Positions 23,620 through 33,005 of a stretch of 64,000 bases of DNA are shown piece after piece. Every line of letters starts with the position of its first letter. The first letter of the stretch is position 1. The notes under the pieces were generated by a model. It did not search any database and was not told the DNA's origin. It saw nothing but the letters and a program-made list of their open reading frames with translations. This stretch comes from Streptomyces griseiscabiei (GTDB taxonomy: Bacteria; Actinomycetota; Actinomycetes; Streptomycetales; Streptomycetaceae): the NCBI RefSeq assembly GCF_020010925.1, contig NZ_JAGJBZ010000002.1, positions 2,356,001-2,420,000 on the forward strand. The letters run 5' to 3'. The translations under genes were made by a program, and so were the position numbers.

Positions 23620-24690
23620 AGCGGCCAATGAGTCGTCCTCCCTGCGGGATCTCGGGAGGTCCTTGAATCCAGGAGGTGACCTCGCGGACAGATGGCGGCT
23701 TGGGGCCGGAGACGGGTGCATGTCCGCGCCCGGTTCGATAGCGCCGCAGATGACGCTGGACGGCCAACTCGCCACCGGGATAGCCCAGTTGCTGGATCTC
23801 GCGGTAGAGCTGGGCGGCGTTTCTGACACCTTCGTCCCAGCGCCGGTGCAAGTGGCCGACGTACGGATCGACGATATGCGCCCGTTGCAGGCTCTTGGTG
23901 ACGACTTCGTCCGCGGAGCGGGCGTTGACCAGCTTGCGGACGGTGGCCTGGTGCAGCCCGAGTCTCCGGCCGATCGCCGCCTTGGACATGCCCTTCTCCC
24001 ACAGTTCGTGGGCGGAGGCATGCTGCTCACGCAATCGAGTCACAATCTTCAGCTCCGCCGATGGCTGGACCTCCTCGGGCTCCGCCTCCAGGGCATCGGC
24101 ATTACCGTCAGTTCCGGGAACTGGTTCGGTCAGGCGGGAACGATGGGCGTTCACCGACTTCTCGACCGCCTCTCCGAGGTTGGCCCAGAGGCGATAGCGA
24201 CCTGCTCGGCCTGCGGTGCCCCGACCCGTGCACCTTCCGCGTAGCCGCCGGAACGGTCACGACAGATGACCTTTACCTCAGGGTGACCACGGAGCCAGGC
24301 AGCCAGGTCCTCTCCCTCACGTCCGCCGGAGAGGTGCAGTGGACCGTGGGTGGCCATGTCGATGAGCCACAGTGCCGTAGTGGCTGCCTTTACGGACGGC
24401 GAAGTCGTCGACACCGAGTATCTCCACCTCGCCGATCTCCGGTCGGGCAGAGCTCTGACCAGCCGCAGCAGCGTGTCCTTGTCCACGGTGATACCGGCCG
24501 CGGCCGCGAGTCGGACTCCTGTCCTGCCGGCCAGCGCCAGCCCGACCCGCGTTAACACCGCACGCAGCAGCGGGCTATAGCAACTGTGCGGGGTGGTCAG
24601 CCCCGCGATCTGTTCGGCGACGCTGTCGCGGATCGAATCCCTTACCCGGTGACTGACGGCGCTGAAGTCACCTACGCCGCACCGAGCGTG
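23620..24690 (-). pseudogene. ISL3-family transposase, frameshifted remnant
   Basis: From right to left on the complement: an N-terminal zinc-ribbon-side piece (EQIAGLTTPHSCYSPLLRAV), LTRVGLALAGRTGVRLAAAA with TVDKDTLLRLVRALP, DDE-region pieces (TTALWLIDMATHGPLHLSG and AAWLRGHPEVKVICRDRSG), and the HTH part LWEKGMSKAAIGRRLGLHQATVRKLV with DEGVRNAAQLYREIQQLGYP. These lie in at least two frames, so it is inactive. It forms the right border of the defence locus. Terminal repeats not resolved. Confidence 0.75.
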
Positions 24691-24969
24691 TCCGGTCGCT
24701 GCAGCGACTCTCGCTCGAACACGGCTTCAGGGCAGGTTGGCTGGCGGAGCGCCAAAGCGTGAGACAAGACACGGGCGCGGGACCGCAGTTGAGGATATTT
24801 GCCTCTATCCCGTCGACCGACGTGGCGAGAATCCTTGGTCGGGCCGCCTGATCATGACAGCCGGACGGCCTGGTGGAGTACGGCGACAGAACCGCGACGG
24901 TCGGCCGAACTCCCCTGCCGGTCACCGTCACCCCGTGGCGGACGAACCGCCCCGAGGGAAAGGAATCGC

Positions 24970-27900
24970 GTGCCCCCCACCACCCCCCACGTCTACCCGA
25001 TACCGGCTGCGAGACGCTTAACCCGCATAGCCGTGGCCGCCGGACTGACGGCCGTACTCACCACGACCGGGCTGATACCCCTGGCTTTCGCCGCCGAGGG
25101 CCACTCCGCTGCCGAGAGATCCAAGTCCGCGCATGACAAGCTCGGTTCGGCGGACGCCGAGCTGCTCGCCGAGGCGGAGGCCACCGGCGAGAAGAACGTC
25201 ACGATGATGATCGCCACCGCTCCGGGGAAGACCGAGCAGGTCGCCAAGGAGCTGGACGCGGTCAAGGGCGGCTCCGTCGGCCGCACTTACGACAAGCTCG
25301 GCTACGTCAGGGCCACCGTACCGACCGGCAGGGCGGACGCGGCCATAGACGCCGCCGTCAAGCTGTCCTCGGTGCACGCCATCGACCTGCGCGACGAGAT
25401 ACAGCTGGAAGATCCGTTGCCTGCTGCCCACAGGGTCAATGGCGCTGCCGTGAAGGCGACTTCGGACACCTATCCCGGTCCCGGCAAGGACACCCCGGCG
25501 GCGAACCCGTACAACCCGTCCTTCGAGACGGGCGCCGTCGACTTCGTGAGGAAGCACCCGAAGACGGACGGCCGCGGTGTCACCATCGGTGTCCTCGACA
25601 CCGGAGTGGACCTCGCGAGCCCGGCGCTGCAGAAGACCACCACCGGCGAGCGGAAGATCGTCGACTGGGTGACAGCCACTGACCCGATCGTCGACGGTGA
25701 CGGCACCTGGCGCGCGATGACGACCGACGTGTCCGGGCCGGCCTTCACCTACGGCGGCCAGAGCTGGAAGGCCCCTTCGGGCTCGTACCGCGTCAACGTC
25801 TTCCGTGAGTCCGTCACCAGGGGCGGCAGGGTCGAGGACGGCCTGACCGACGGCGACGCGAACCGCGACGGTGACACCACGGACAGCTGGGGCGTGCTGT
25901 ACCGTCCGGCGGCCGGTACGGTCACCGTCGACCTGAACAATAACCACGACTTCACCGACGACGAGCCGATGAAGCCGTACAAGGACGCTCATCAGATCGG
26001 CTGGTTCGGCACTGACGACCCCGAGACTGACATCGCCGAGCGGCAGCCGTTCGTCGTGGAGATCCGCCAGGACGTACCCATGGACCCGCTCGGCGGCGAC
26101 TGGGTCGGCAAGAAGTCCGACTTCGTCAACATCGGCGTCGTCAGCAAATATCACGGCACCCATGTCGCCGGTATCGCCGCGGCCAACGGCCTGTTCGGTG
26201 GCAAAATGAACGGCGCCGCGCCGGGGGCGAAGATCGTGTCGTCCCGCGCCTGCATCTTCGGGGCCGGCTGCACCAACGTCGCGTTGGTCGAGGGCATGAT
26301 CGACCTGGTCGTCAACCGCGGCGTCGACATCGTCAACATGTCCATCGGCGGCCTGCCCGCGCTCAACGATGGCAACAATGCACGCGCCGAGTTGTACACG
26401 CGCCTCATCGACACTTACGGCGTCCAACTCGTGATCGCCGCCGGTAACTCCGGCCCCGGCGCCAACACGATCGATGACCCGGGCCTGGCCGACAAGGTGA
26501 TCTCGGTCGGCGCCGGCGTCTCCAAGGGGACCTGGGCCGCCAACTATGGTTCCGAAGTGGAGAAGAAGTATGGCCTGTTCACCTTCTCCGCCCGCGGCCC
26601 CCGCGAGGACGGCGGGTTCGCACCGACCCTGGTAGCGCCCGGCTCGGCGGTCTCCTCCCGCCCGTCCTGGATGCCCGGCAGCCAGCTCTTCAAGCAGTAC
26701 ACGGGCTGGAGCCTGCCTGCCGGCTACACCATGTACCAGGGCACGTCCATGGCGTCCCCGCAGACGGCGGGCGCGAGCGCGTTGCTGCTGTCCGCTGCCG
26801 AGCAGCAGGGCACCGACCTCACCCCTGTGGAACTGCGCACGGCGCTCACCTCGACCGCCCGCCACGTCAAAGGACTTCAGGCGTACGAGGAGGGCGCGGG
26901 CCTGATCGACATCCAGGCTGCCTGGAAGGAGATCCAGGAGGGAGCGAACGCCCACGAGTACACCGTGCAGGCCCCGGTCGACACCGCACTCGACCAGGCA
27001 CTGAAGACGCCCGGCTTCGGTACCGGGATCTACGACCGCGAGGGCGGTCTCAAGGTCGGCCAGAAGAAGACGTACGACGTCACCCTGACGCGTACCTCCG
27101 GCCCCGAAGGCCCGGTCCCGCACACACTGCGGCTGAAGAACAACAAGTCCCGCACCTTCTCTCTCCTCGGCTCGCAGACGGTGGCACTGCCGCTGAACCA
27201 TCCGGTGACCGTGAAGGTCCAGGCCGCGCCGACATCCGAGGGCATCAAGAGCGCCCGTCTGGAGATCGATGACCCGACGACAGTGGGCGTCGACAAGCAG
27301 GTTCTGACGACCGTAGTGGTCTCCACACCGGCCGAGTACACCTACTCCGCCTCGGGATCGGTGCAGCGCAACAGCACGAAAACCTACTTCGTGACCGTCC
27401 CCGAAGGCGCCAACAGCCTGGAGATCAGGCTCGGCGGCCTGAAGGGCGGTAGCCGGACGGTGGCGAGCGCGATCCAGCCGTACGGCCTGCCCGTCAAGGA
27501 CGACGACCCCGCCACGCCCGAGGTGGCCGCGTACCCGGACCCGCAGGCCGGTGTTTGGGAGATAGCGGTCCAGTCGTCCTACGCCTCGAAGCTGCTCGAC
27601 AATCCGTACGACCTGGACGTCACCGTGTACCGCACCTCCTTCGACCCGGAGCCCGCGACCGTGCCGGAGGCCAAGGCGGGCACTCCGGCCGCCGTTTCCT
27701 GGACGGCCGAGAACAAGTACGCACCGGTGAACGGCACCGTCAAGGGCGGCCCGCTCGGCTCGTCGCGGACCACACGTCCCACCATCGCCACCGGCGACAC
27801 ACAGACCACCACGGTCGAGGTGCCCGAGGGCACCACGTCACTGGACGTCGCCATCGGCAACCCCTCGGACAAGGCCACCGACCTGGACCTGAGGGTGTAC

Positions 27901-28260
27901 AACGCCGACGGTGACCTCGTCGGCATGGACGCTGACAGCGACGCCGAGGAGTCGGTCTCCGTGTCTCGTCCGCCCGTCGGCACCTACACGATCGAGGTGG
28001 TGGGCTTCGACATCGAATCCGGTTCCACCGCCTACGACTACCGCGACCTGTTCTTCTCCACCGCCCTTGGCTCGCTTACCCCGGACGATGCCGGGCCGGT
28101 GCTGCTCGGCACGGGCGCCTCGGCGACCGTTTCCGCACACGTCACGGCCGCGGCCGCGGCACCGGAGCGCCGCAGGCTCTTCGGCGAGGTGCACCTGCTC
28201 AACGACCGCGGGACCTTCGTGGGCAAGGGCACTGTCGAGATCGGGAAGGTGACGCCGTAG
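24970..28260 (+). CDS. Secreted subtilisin-like serine protease (S8), large
   Basis: 1096 residues from the GTG at 24,970 (AGGGAAAGGA upstream); frame is open further left without support. A signal peptide (LTRIAVAAGLTAVLTTTGLI, cut near AFAAEG) and an inhibitor-like propeptide precede the S8 domain with Asp210 (GVLDTGVD), His395 (YHGTHVAGIAAA) and Ser593 (QGTSMASP). The Asp-His gap of about 185 residues holds a large insertion. The last 450 residues are beta-sandwich and pre-peptidase C-like repeats (TTSLDVAIGNPSDKATDLDL). An extracellular endoprotease, transcribed alone and followed by a strong terminator. Confidence 0.9.
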   Translation: MPPTTPHVYPIPAARRLTRIAVAAGLTAVLTTTGLIPLAFAAEGHSAAERSKSAHDKLGSADAELLAEAEATGEKNVTMMIATAPGKTEQVAKELDAVKGGSVGRTYDKLGYVRATVPTGRADAAIDAAVKLSSVHAIDLRDEIQLEDPLPAAHRVNGAAVKATSDTYPGPGKDTPAANPYNPSFETGAVDFVRKHPKTDGRGVTIGVLDTGVDLASPALQKTTTGERKIVDWVTATDPIVDGDGTWRAMTTDVSGPAFTYGGQSWKAPSGSYRVNVFRESVTRGGRVEDGLTDGDANRDGDTTDSWGVLYRPAAGTVTVDLNNNHDFTDDEPMKPYKDAHQIGWFGTDDPETDIAERQPFVVEIRQDVPMDPLGGDWVGKKSDFVNIGVVSKYHGTHVAGIAAANGLFGGKMNGAAPGAKIVSSRACIFGAGCTNVALVEGMIDLVVNRGVDIVNMSIGGLPALNDGNNARAELYTRLIDTYGVQLVIAAGNSGPGANTIDDPGLADKVISVGAGVSKGTWAANYGSEVEKKYGLFTFSARGPREDGGFAPTLVAPGSAVSSRPSWMPGSQLFKQYTGWSLPAGYTMYQGTSMASPQTAGASALLLSAAEQQGTDLTPVELRTALTSTARHVKGLQAYEEGAGLIDIQAAWKEIQEGANAHEYTVQAPVDTALDQALKTPGFGTGIYDREGGLKVGQKKTYDVTLTRTSGPEGPVPHTLRLKNNKSRTFSLLGSQTVALPLNHPVTVKVQAAPTSEGIKSARLEIDDPTTVGVDKQVLTTVVVSTPAEYTYSASGSVQRNSTKTYFVTVPEGANSLEIRLGGLKGGSRTVASAIQPYGLPVKDDDPATPEVAAYPDPQAGVWEIAVQSSYASKLLDNPYDLDVTVYRTSFDPEPATVPEAKAGTPAAVSWTAENKYAPVNGTVKGGPLGSSRTTRPTIATGDTQTTTVEVPEGTTSLDVAIGNPSDKATDLDLRVYNADGDLVGMDADSDAEESVSVSRPPVGTYTIEVVGFDIESGSTAYDYRDLFFSTALGSLTPDDAGPVLLGTGASATVSAHVTAAAAAPERRRLFGEVHLLNDRGTFVGKGTVEIGKVTP

Positions 28261-28314
28261 ACGCGGGTGACGCCACCGCCTCACGCCTGCCCGGCTGAGG
28301 CACCAGCCACCTCC

Positions 28315-28358
28315 ACGTCAGTGCCCGGGACGGCTCCGACCGCCCTGGGCACTGACGT
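28315..28358 (+). terminator. Terminator of the S8 protease gene
   Basis: ACGTCAGTGCCC and GGGCACTGACGT form a perfect 12-bp stem with a 20-base loop, 55 bp after the protease stop. No U-tract, as is usual in high-GC actinobacteria. Confidence 0.75.
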
Positions 28359-28868
28359 TCGAGCTCGGCGCCCAGGCCGCCCACTGTGACTCGCGGCTGC
28401 TGTCGGCCGTCCGTGATCCTTTGCACGGTGCCAGGCGGGCGGTATGTCGGCGGTGGCCTGTCCATCCATCCTGACTCAATGTCAGCCGACCAGCCATGGC
28501 GTTGACGGCTGCGGCGGTGGCAGTGGCCCGGAGGTCATCAGATGGGACGCCTACCTGATGAACGTGGCGTCCCCGCACCCTTCCACAGGGTACGCGCGGT
28601 GCTGTCTACGCTCAGGCGACTGTCACTGCCCTCATCGACGATCGCGCCGACGCACAGGTCGGACTCCTCCAGGCCTCGTCACCGCTCGCCAACCAGCTCT
28701 CCACACCTTCGGCATTCGGGGGCACCCCCATGCCCAGGCCGGTGATATCCGCGCCTCTGCCTGGCACATTGAACTGCGCGACGCCGTCACCTCCTGGGCC
28801 CACGCACGCGGCATCCCGGTCGTGTAAATGTGTGATTCTTGGATGGCGTTTGGCCCCGGGCCAGGTTC
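28359..28868. other. Degraded stretch between protease and IS110 scar
   Basis: No intact gene. A plus-strand piece near 28,690-28,827 reads HAQAGDIRASAWHIELRDAV and ends at TAA; I cannot assign it. Looks like relic DNA. Confidence 0.3.
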
Positions 28869-29081
28869 AAGGACGCCTTCGTCATCGCCGACCAGGCTCG
28901 TATGCGCACCGACCTCGGTGTCCTGCGGCCCGGCGACGATATATCGGTCGACCTGCGCACGTTGGTTACCCGCCGCACCGATCTGATCTGCGACCGGACT
29001 CGCCAGATTAACCGCCTGCGCGCCCAACTCTTTGAAATCTTCCCTGGGTTGGAACGCTCGTTGGACGGTGATGGCCCTCGA
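28869..29081 (+). pseudogene. IS110-family transposase fragment
   Basis: Reads KDAFVIADQARMRTDLGVLR, then DDISVDLRTLVTRRTDLICD and RTRQINRLRAQLFEIFPGLE, a segment of the DEDD (RuvC-like) domain of IS110 transposases. Both ends are lost. The remnant at 16,155 covers an adjacent, non-overlapping part of the same kind of protein. Confidence 0.75.
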
Positions 29082-29084
29082 TGA

Positions 29085-29390
29085 GGAGAAGCGTCCGCCG
29101 GGCCGCGGCTGCTCGGGGCGGGGGACCCCAGAACATCCTCAGCCGGAGGGTGACCGCAGTCGTTGCCCGGCTTGAACGAGAAGGTGTACAGCGTGTGGTG
29201 GCACGGCTGGGCGGACCGTCCGCCGCCTGCTCCGCGCGGGAGGTGCTGGTCTGCGCGGCGCGCGCGGTTCGCCGTAGCGTACTTCCCAGTCGGCAGGACC
29301 GCTGCGGCACTCACCCGGAAGATGTGAACGCGGCTGCCACCCCGGCGCCGGGGTCTGCCCTGCCCCACGATGACGGTATTCACGCTGCGG
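29085..29390. other. No gene seen
   Basis: About 300 bp of GC-rich sequence without a convincing reading frame, between the IS110 fragment and the TetR gene. Confidence 0.4.
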
Positions 29391-30002
29391 TCAGTGATCA
29401 GTGGCGCGCAGTCCGGCCAGCAGAATGACGAGTAGGTGTTCGGTTCGTTGGAGTGAGGCGTCGGTTGTGTGGGTGAGGAGCTGGTAGAGGACGGAGCCGA
29501 TGAGGGCGTCGGCGACCGCTTCCACGTCGACGTCGGCGCGGAAATCGCCGCTCGTCACTCCCTCGCGCAGGCAGCTCACGACGGCCTCGTGCTGTGCGCG
29601 GGTGTGATGCCGGTACAGGCTTTCGGCGTCGTGCGGGCTCTCGGCGGCGGCAGCGGTCAACGCCAGGATCATGGCCGCGTGGCGCGGGTCGCCGACCGAT
29701 GTGGCGTAGGCGCGGAACCAGGAGGTCAGCTGCTGGGCGGCGCCTTCGGTGATGTGCCGGCCGGGCAGGCGGATGCCCGGTGCGGCAGTGAGGAAGCTGT
29801 GCAGGACGGCGTCGCCGACGAGGGCTGCTTTGGAGGACCACCGGCGGTAGAGCGTGGGTTTGCCGACCCCGGCCGCGGCGGCGACCTTCTCCATCGACAG
29901 ACCGGCGTAACCGTCGCGCAGGAGGGCCTCCCGCGCCGCGTCGAGGATGGCCTCGTCCCTGCCCGCGTCTCGGGGCCGCCCGGGCCGTCGTACCTCATCC
30001 AT
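29391..30002 (-). CDS. TetR/AcrR-family transcriptional regulator
   Basis: 203 residues. HTH: RDEAILDAAREALLRDGYAG, LSMEKVAAAAGVGKPTLYRRW, SSKAALV, then a ligand domain of the TetR_C_33 kind (AHDAES...). It is divergent from an SDR gene and the gap between them holds a perfect dyad, so it very likely represses both. Start at the ATG at 30,002 (MDEVRRPGRPRD). Confidence 0.9.
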   Translation of the reverse strand: MDEVRRPGRPRDAGRDEAILDAAREALLRDGYAGLSMEKVAAAAGVGKPTLYRRWSSKAALVGDAVLHSFLTAAPGIRLPGRHITEGAAQQLTSWFRAYATSVGDPRHAAMILALTAAAAESPHDAESLYRHHTRAQHEAVVSCLREGVTSGDFRADVDVEAVADALIGSVLYQLLTHTTDASLQRTEHLLVILLAGLRATDH

Positions 30003-30033
30003 AGCGGCCCATCCTACGAGAGGTGTACTGTCC

Positions 30034-30055
30034 CGTTACGAAACGTATCGTAACG
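30034..30055. promoter_or_regulatory. TetR operator between tetR and SDR gene
   Basis: CGTTACGA - AACGTA - TCGTAACG: perfect 8-bp arms with a 6-bp spacer that is itself nearly symmetric. Position between divergent starts supports autoregulation and control of the SDR gene. Confidence 0.8.
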
Positions 30056-30077
30056 TTATTGGGAGGTGCTTGTGGGC

Positions 30078-30902
30078 ATGAACGTGGTCGTCGTCATCGG
30101 TGTGGGCGGAATGGGAGAGGCCATCGCCCGGCGCCAGGGCGCGGGCAACAAGGTGCTGCTCGCCGACTTCAACGAGGAGACACTCGCCTCCGTTGCGAAT
30201 CTGCTGCGCGGGCAGGGGCACGACATCGTCACGCAGTCGGTGGACGTCTCCTCACGTACTTCGGTCGCCGCTCTCGCGGACACCGCGGCTGGGCTCGGCC
30301 CCGTCGTCCAGGTCGTGCACACTGCGGGGCTCTCTCCCGTCCAGGCCCCCGCCGCCGCTGTCCTCAAGGTGGACCTGCTCGGCACGGCGTTGGTCCTGGA
30401 GGAGTTCGGGCGGGTCGTCGCGCCCGGCGGAGCCGGCCTGGTGATCTCCAGCATCGCCGGACACATGCTGCCCGTCCCCCTGAGTACGGAGCAGGAACAG
30501 GCTCTCGCCCACACGCCCGCCGACGATCTGCTGGACTTGCCCTTCACCGATCCGCAGGTCGTGGGACAGGGTGCCTATGGACTGGCCAAGTACGGCAACC
30601 AGCTACGGGTCCAGGCCGCCAGCACCACCTGGGGCGCGCGGGGAGCCCGGATCAACTCCATCAGCCCCGGCGTGATCGCGACCCCCATGGGACAGCAGGA
30701 GCTCGACGGGGACAACGGCCGGATCATGCGCGCCATGATCTCCGCGTCCGGAACCGGCCGCCTGGGCACTCCCGACGACATCGCCGAGGCTGCCTCCTTC
30801 CTGCTCGGCCCCGGCGCCACCTTCATCACCGGCAACGACCTGCTCGTGGACGGCGGTGTCGTCGCGGCCATCCGCGGCGGCCGTCTCACTCTGGGTTCCT
30901 GA
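30078..30902 (+). CDS. SDR-family NAD(P)-dependent oxidoreductase
   Basis: About 274 residues from the ATG at 30,078, chosen because GGGAGG (30,061-30,066) is correctly spaced; in-frame GTGs at 30,066 and 30,072 are alternatives. Features: VVVVIGVGGMGEAIAR (TGxxxGxG variant), a catalytic YGLAKYGNQL (Tyr-x3-Lys), and the C-terminal SPGVIATPMG and FITGNDLLVDGG. Probably reduces a small carbonyl compound. Regulated by the adjacent TetR. A short broken copy of its central region survives near 61.3 kb. Confidence 0.87.
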   Translation: MNVVVVIGVGGMGEAIARRQGAGNKVLLADFNEETLASVANLLRGQGHDIVTQSVDVSSRTSVAALADTAAGLGPVVQVVHTAGLSPVQAPAAAVLKVDLLGTALVLEEFGRVVAPGGAGLVISSIAGHMLPVPLSTEQEQALAHTPADDLLDLPFTDPQVVGQGAYGLAKYGNQLRVQAASTTWGARGARINSISPGVIATPMGQQELDGDNGRIMRAMISASGTGRLGTPDDIAEAASFLLGPGATFITGNDLLVDGGVVAAIRGGRLTLGS

Positions 30903-31016
30903 CTCGGAAGACCTGGGCACAGCGCCCTTCCTGTGCCCCGGCCCTCGTCCGCCGTCTCCCCGACGACCATCAACTATCGGCCGGTCCGCAAGTGCCCGTA
31001 TGTATGAGGAGAAACC

Positions 31017-31985
31017 ATGAGCCTGGTGCCGCCCCCGTTCGACCCCGAACTCGCCGCCGTTCTGGAGGTTGTCGCCGAGACGCTTCCTTCGACTTTCACG
31101 ATCGACATGGTGGCCGCGGTACGCCAGGGCATAGCGGCGGCCAGGCCAGGTCCGGAGGCACTGAACCAGGACGGGTTCTTCGAGGTGGAAGACCGGATCG
31201 TGCCGGGCCCCGAGGGTGCGCCCGACATCTCGCTGCTGATCGGCCGCCCGGCCGCGTCCGCCGGTGTTCGCCCGGTCTTCTACCACGTCCACGGCGGTGG
31301 AATGGTCCTCGGCGACAACCGGACCGGGGTCGACATGGTGCTCGGCTGGGCGCGGGAGCTGGACGCGGTGGTGGTGTCCGTGGAGTACCGCCTGGCGCCC
31401 GAGAACCCGTACCCGGCTGCGATCGAGGACGTCTACGCCGGTCTGGTGTGGACGGCGGAGCACGCGAAGGAGATCGGCGGAGACCCAGAGCGGATCGTCA
31501 TCGTGGGTGCCAGTGCGGGCGGCGGCCTGACCGCGGCGCTGGCCCTGCTGGCCCGGGACCGCAAGGGTCCGCGGCCGATCGGCCAGCTGTTGATGTGCCC
31601 GATGCTGGACGACCGCAATGACACGGTGTCCAGCCGCCAGATGGCGGGCCTGGGTGTATGGGATCGCGCCTCCAACGAGATGGGCTGGTCCGCGCTGCTC
31701 GGCGACCGGTGCGGCGGCCCGAACGTGCCCGCTTACGCCGCCCCGGCCCGGGCCGAAGACCTGTCCGGGCTGCCTCCGGCCTTCCTGGACATCGGCTCCG
31801 CGGAGACCTTCCGGGATGAGACCGTTGCGTACGCCTCGCGGATCTGGCAGGCGGGTGGGGTCGCCGAACTCCACGTGTGGCCCGGCGGTTTCCACGGCTA
31901 CGACATGATGGCACCGCACGCCGAGGTGTCCCGGGCGACCCAGGCGGCACGACTGCGATGGCTGGGCCGACTACTCGGGGAATGA
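31017..31985 (+). CDS. Alpha/beta hydrolase of the hormone-sensitive-lipase (HSL) family
   Basis: 322 residues. HVHGGGMVLGDN provides the oxyanion HGGG, VGASAGGGL the Ser nucleophile elbow, and the C-terminal part the Asp (DIGSAETFRDE) and His (GGFHGYD). A soluble carboxylesterase acting on short acyl esters is likely. It lies 115 bp after the SDR gene and probably belongs to the same TetR-controlled unit. Its last 250 bp are duplicated in inverted orientation near 61.5 kb. Confidence 0.9.
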   Translation: MSLVPPPFDPELAAVLEVVAETLPSTFTIDMVAAVRQGIAAARPGPEALNQDGFFEVEDRIVPGPEGAPDISLLIGRPAASAGVRPVFYHVHGGGMVLGDNRTGVDMVLGWARELDAVVVSVEYRLAPENPYPAAIEDVYAGLVWTAEHAKEIGGDPERIVIVGASAGGGLTAALALLARDRKGPRPIGQLLMCPMLDDRNDTVSSRQMAGLGVWDRASNEMGWSALLGDRCGGPNVPAYAAPARAEDLSGLPPAFLDIGSAETFRDETVAYASRIWQAGGVAELHVWPGGFHGYDMMAPHAEVSRATQAARLRWLGRLLGE

Positions 31986-32074
31986 GGAAACACGCGGTAC
32001 AGCGCACCGTGAACGGACGAGAGAGCTTGCCGGCGCCTGACCGCGCCGACTCCGGACGCCGGTGCCACGCCGGG
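31724..32074 (+). repeat. Long inverted repeat, left arm
   Basis: The 3' end of the hydrolase gene plus about 90 bp downstream is repeated, in reverse orientation and with high identity by eye, at 61,457-61,805. For example CACGCGGTACAGCGCACCGT is shared by both arms. Confidence 0.85.
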
Positions 32075-32084
32075 GGCCGGCGCC

Positions 32085-32422
32085 CTCACCGGCCGGATCC
32101 GCTCGATGGACGACTTCGCGGACAACGACTGGCGCAAGACCAACCCGCGTTTCATGGGCGAGGACTTCCAGCGCAACCTGCGCGTCGCCGACGAGGTCAC
32201 GGCCGTCGCGTCGCCGATGAGGCCGGCGCTACCCCGGCCCAGGTTGCCCTGGCGTGGCTGCTGGCTCAGGGCGACGACATTGCCCCTATCCCCGGCACCA
32301 AGCGCGTCGAGGAGAACACCGCCACCGACGGCGTCGAACTGAGCCCCGAGCAGCTCGACAACCTCACCTCGGGAGCAGGCGGCAGGCGCAACGAGGCGGG
32401 TAAGCGGTTCCTGGAACGTTAA
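32085..32422 (+). pseudogene. Aldo/keto reductase, C-terminal remnant with frameshift
   Basis: Reads [40 protein letters not shown], then after a frame change near 32,215 [20 protein letters not shown] and [20 protein letters not shown] to the stop. It corresponds to the last third of the aldo/keto reductases at 43.4 and 58.8 kb. N-terminal barrel and catalytic residues are absent. Confidence 0.85.
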
Positions 32423-32497
32423 TCTCACCCATCCCATGACCCGCGCCGAGTCTGGCTGGCTGGTGATCCCAGCCGCGTAGCGACACCACGAAGGAGA

Positions 32498-32962
32498 ATG
32501 ATGCGAGAGCACCCCGTGCAGGAACAGCAAGAAGCGAGCCCTCAGATCCAGGCGCGCGTCCGGGACAGCTTCGCCCGCCAGGGCCTAATGCGCCACCTCG
32601 GTGCTGTGATCACCGAAATTGCCCCGGGCCGTGTCCGTATCGTCTTGCCGAGCCGACCCGAAGTGACCCAGCAGCATGGCTATATCCACGCCGGCGCCAC
32701 CAGCGCCATTGCGGACAGTGCCGGCGGCTATGCCGCACTCACCCTGTTCCCCGAGAACAGCGAAGGCCTCACGGTCGAGTACAAGCTCAACCTCCTATCG
32801 CCCGCCCTTGGCGATCAGATCGAAGCAGTGGGCACGGTCTTGAAGTCAGGACGCACGCTCACCGTGTGCCGACTGGAAGTGTTCGGAATACGCGACGGGC
32901 AGGCCAAGCTCGTCGCGACCGGTCAACAGACCATGATCCGCGTGGACACCCCCGCACTGTAG
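32498..32962 (+). CDS. PaaI-family hotdog thioesterase
   Basis: 154 residues (or 153 from the ATG at 32,501). Hotdog fold with HGYIHAGATSAIADSAGGYA (the HGG.. variant of PaaI-type active sites) and LTVEYKLNLLSPALGDQIEA. Likely hydrolyses an acyl- or aryl-CoA thioester. AAGGAG lies correctly before the start. Monocistronic; its neighbours are remnants. Confidence 0.85.
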   Translation: MMREHPVQEQQEASPQIQARVRDSFARQGLMRHLGAVITEIAPGRVRIVLPSRPEVTQQHGYIHAGATSAIADSAGGYAALTLFPENSEGLTVEYKLNLLSPALGDQIEAVGTVLKSGRTLTVCRLEVFGIRDGQAKLVATGQQTMIRVDTPAL

Positions 32963-33005
32963 GCGAGCGGCGGATACAGTAAGGCAGATTGCCCTCCGTC
33001 GTGCT

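Noticed and set aside
31877..32422. Single 181-residue protein continuing from the hydrolase end
   Set aside because: The frame joins an out-of-frame piece of the hydrolase to an AKR tail; treated as an AKR remnant.
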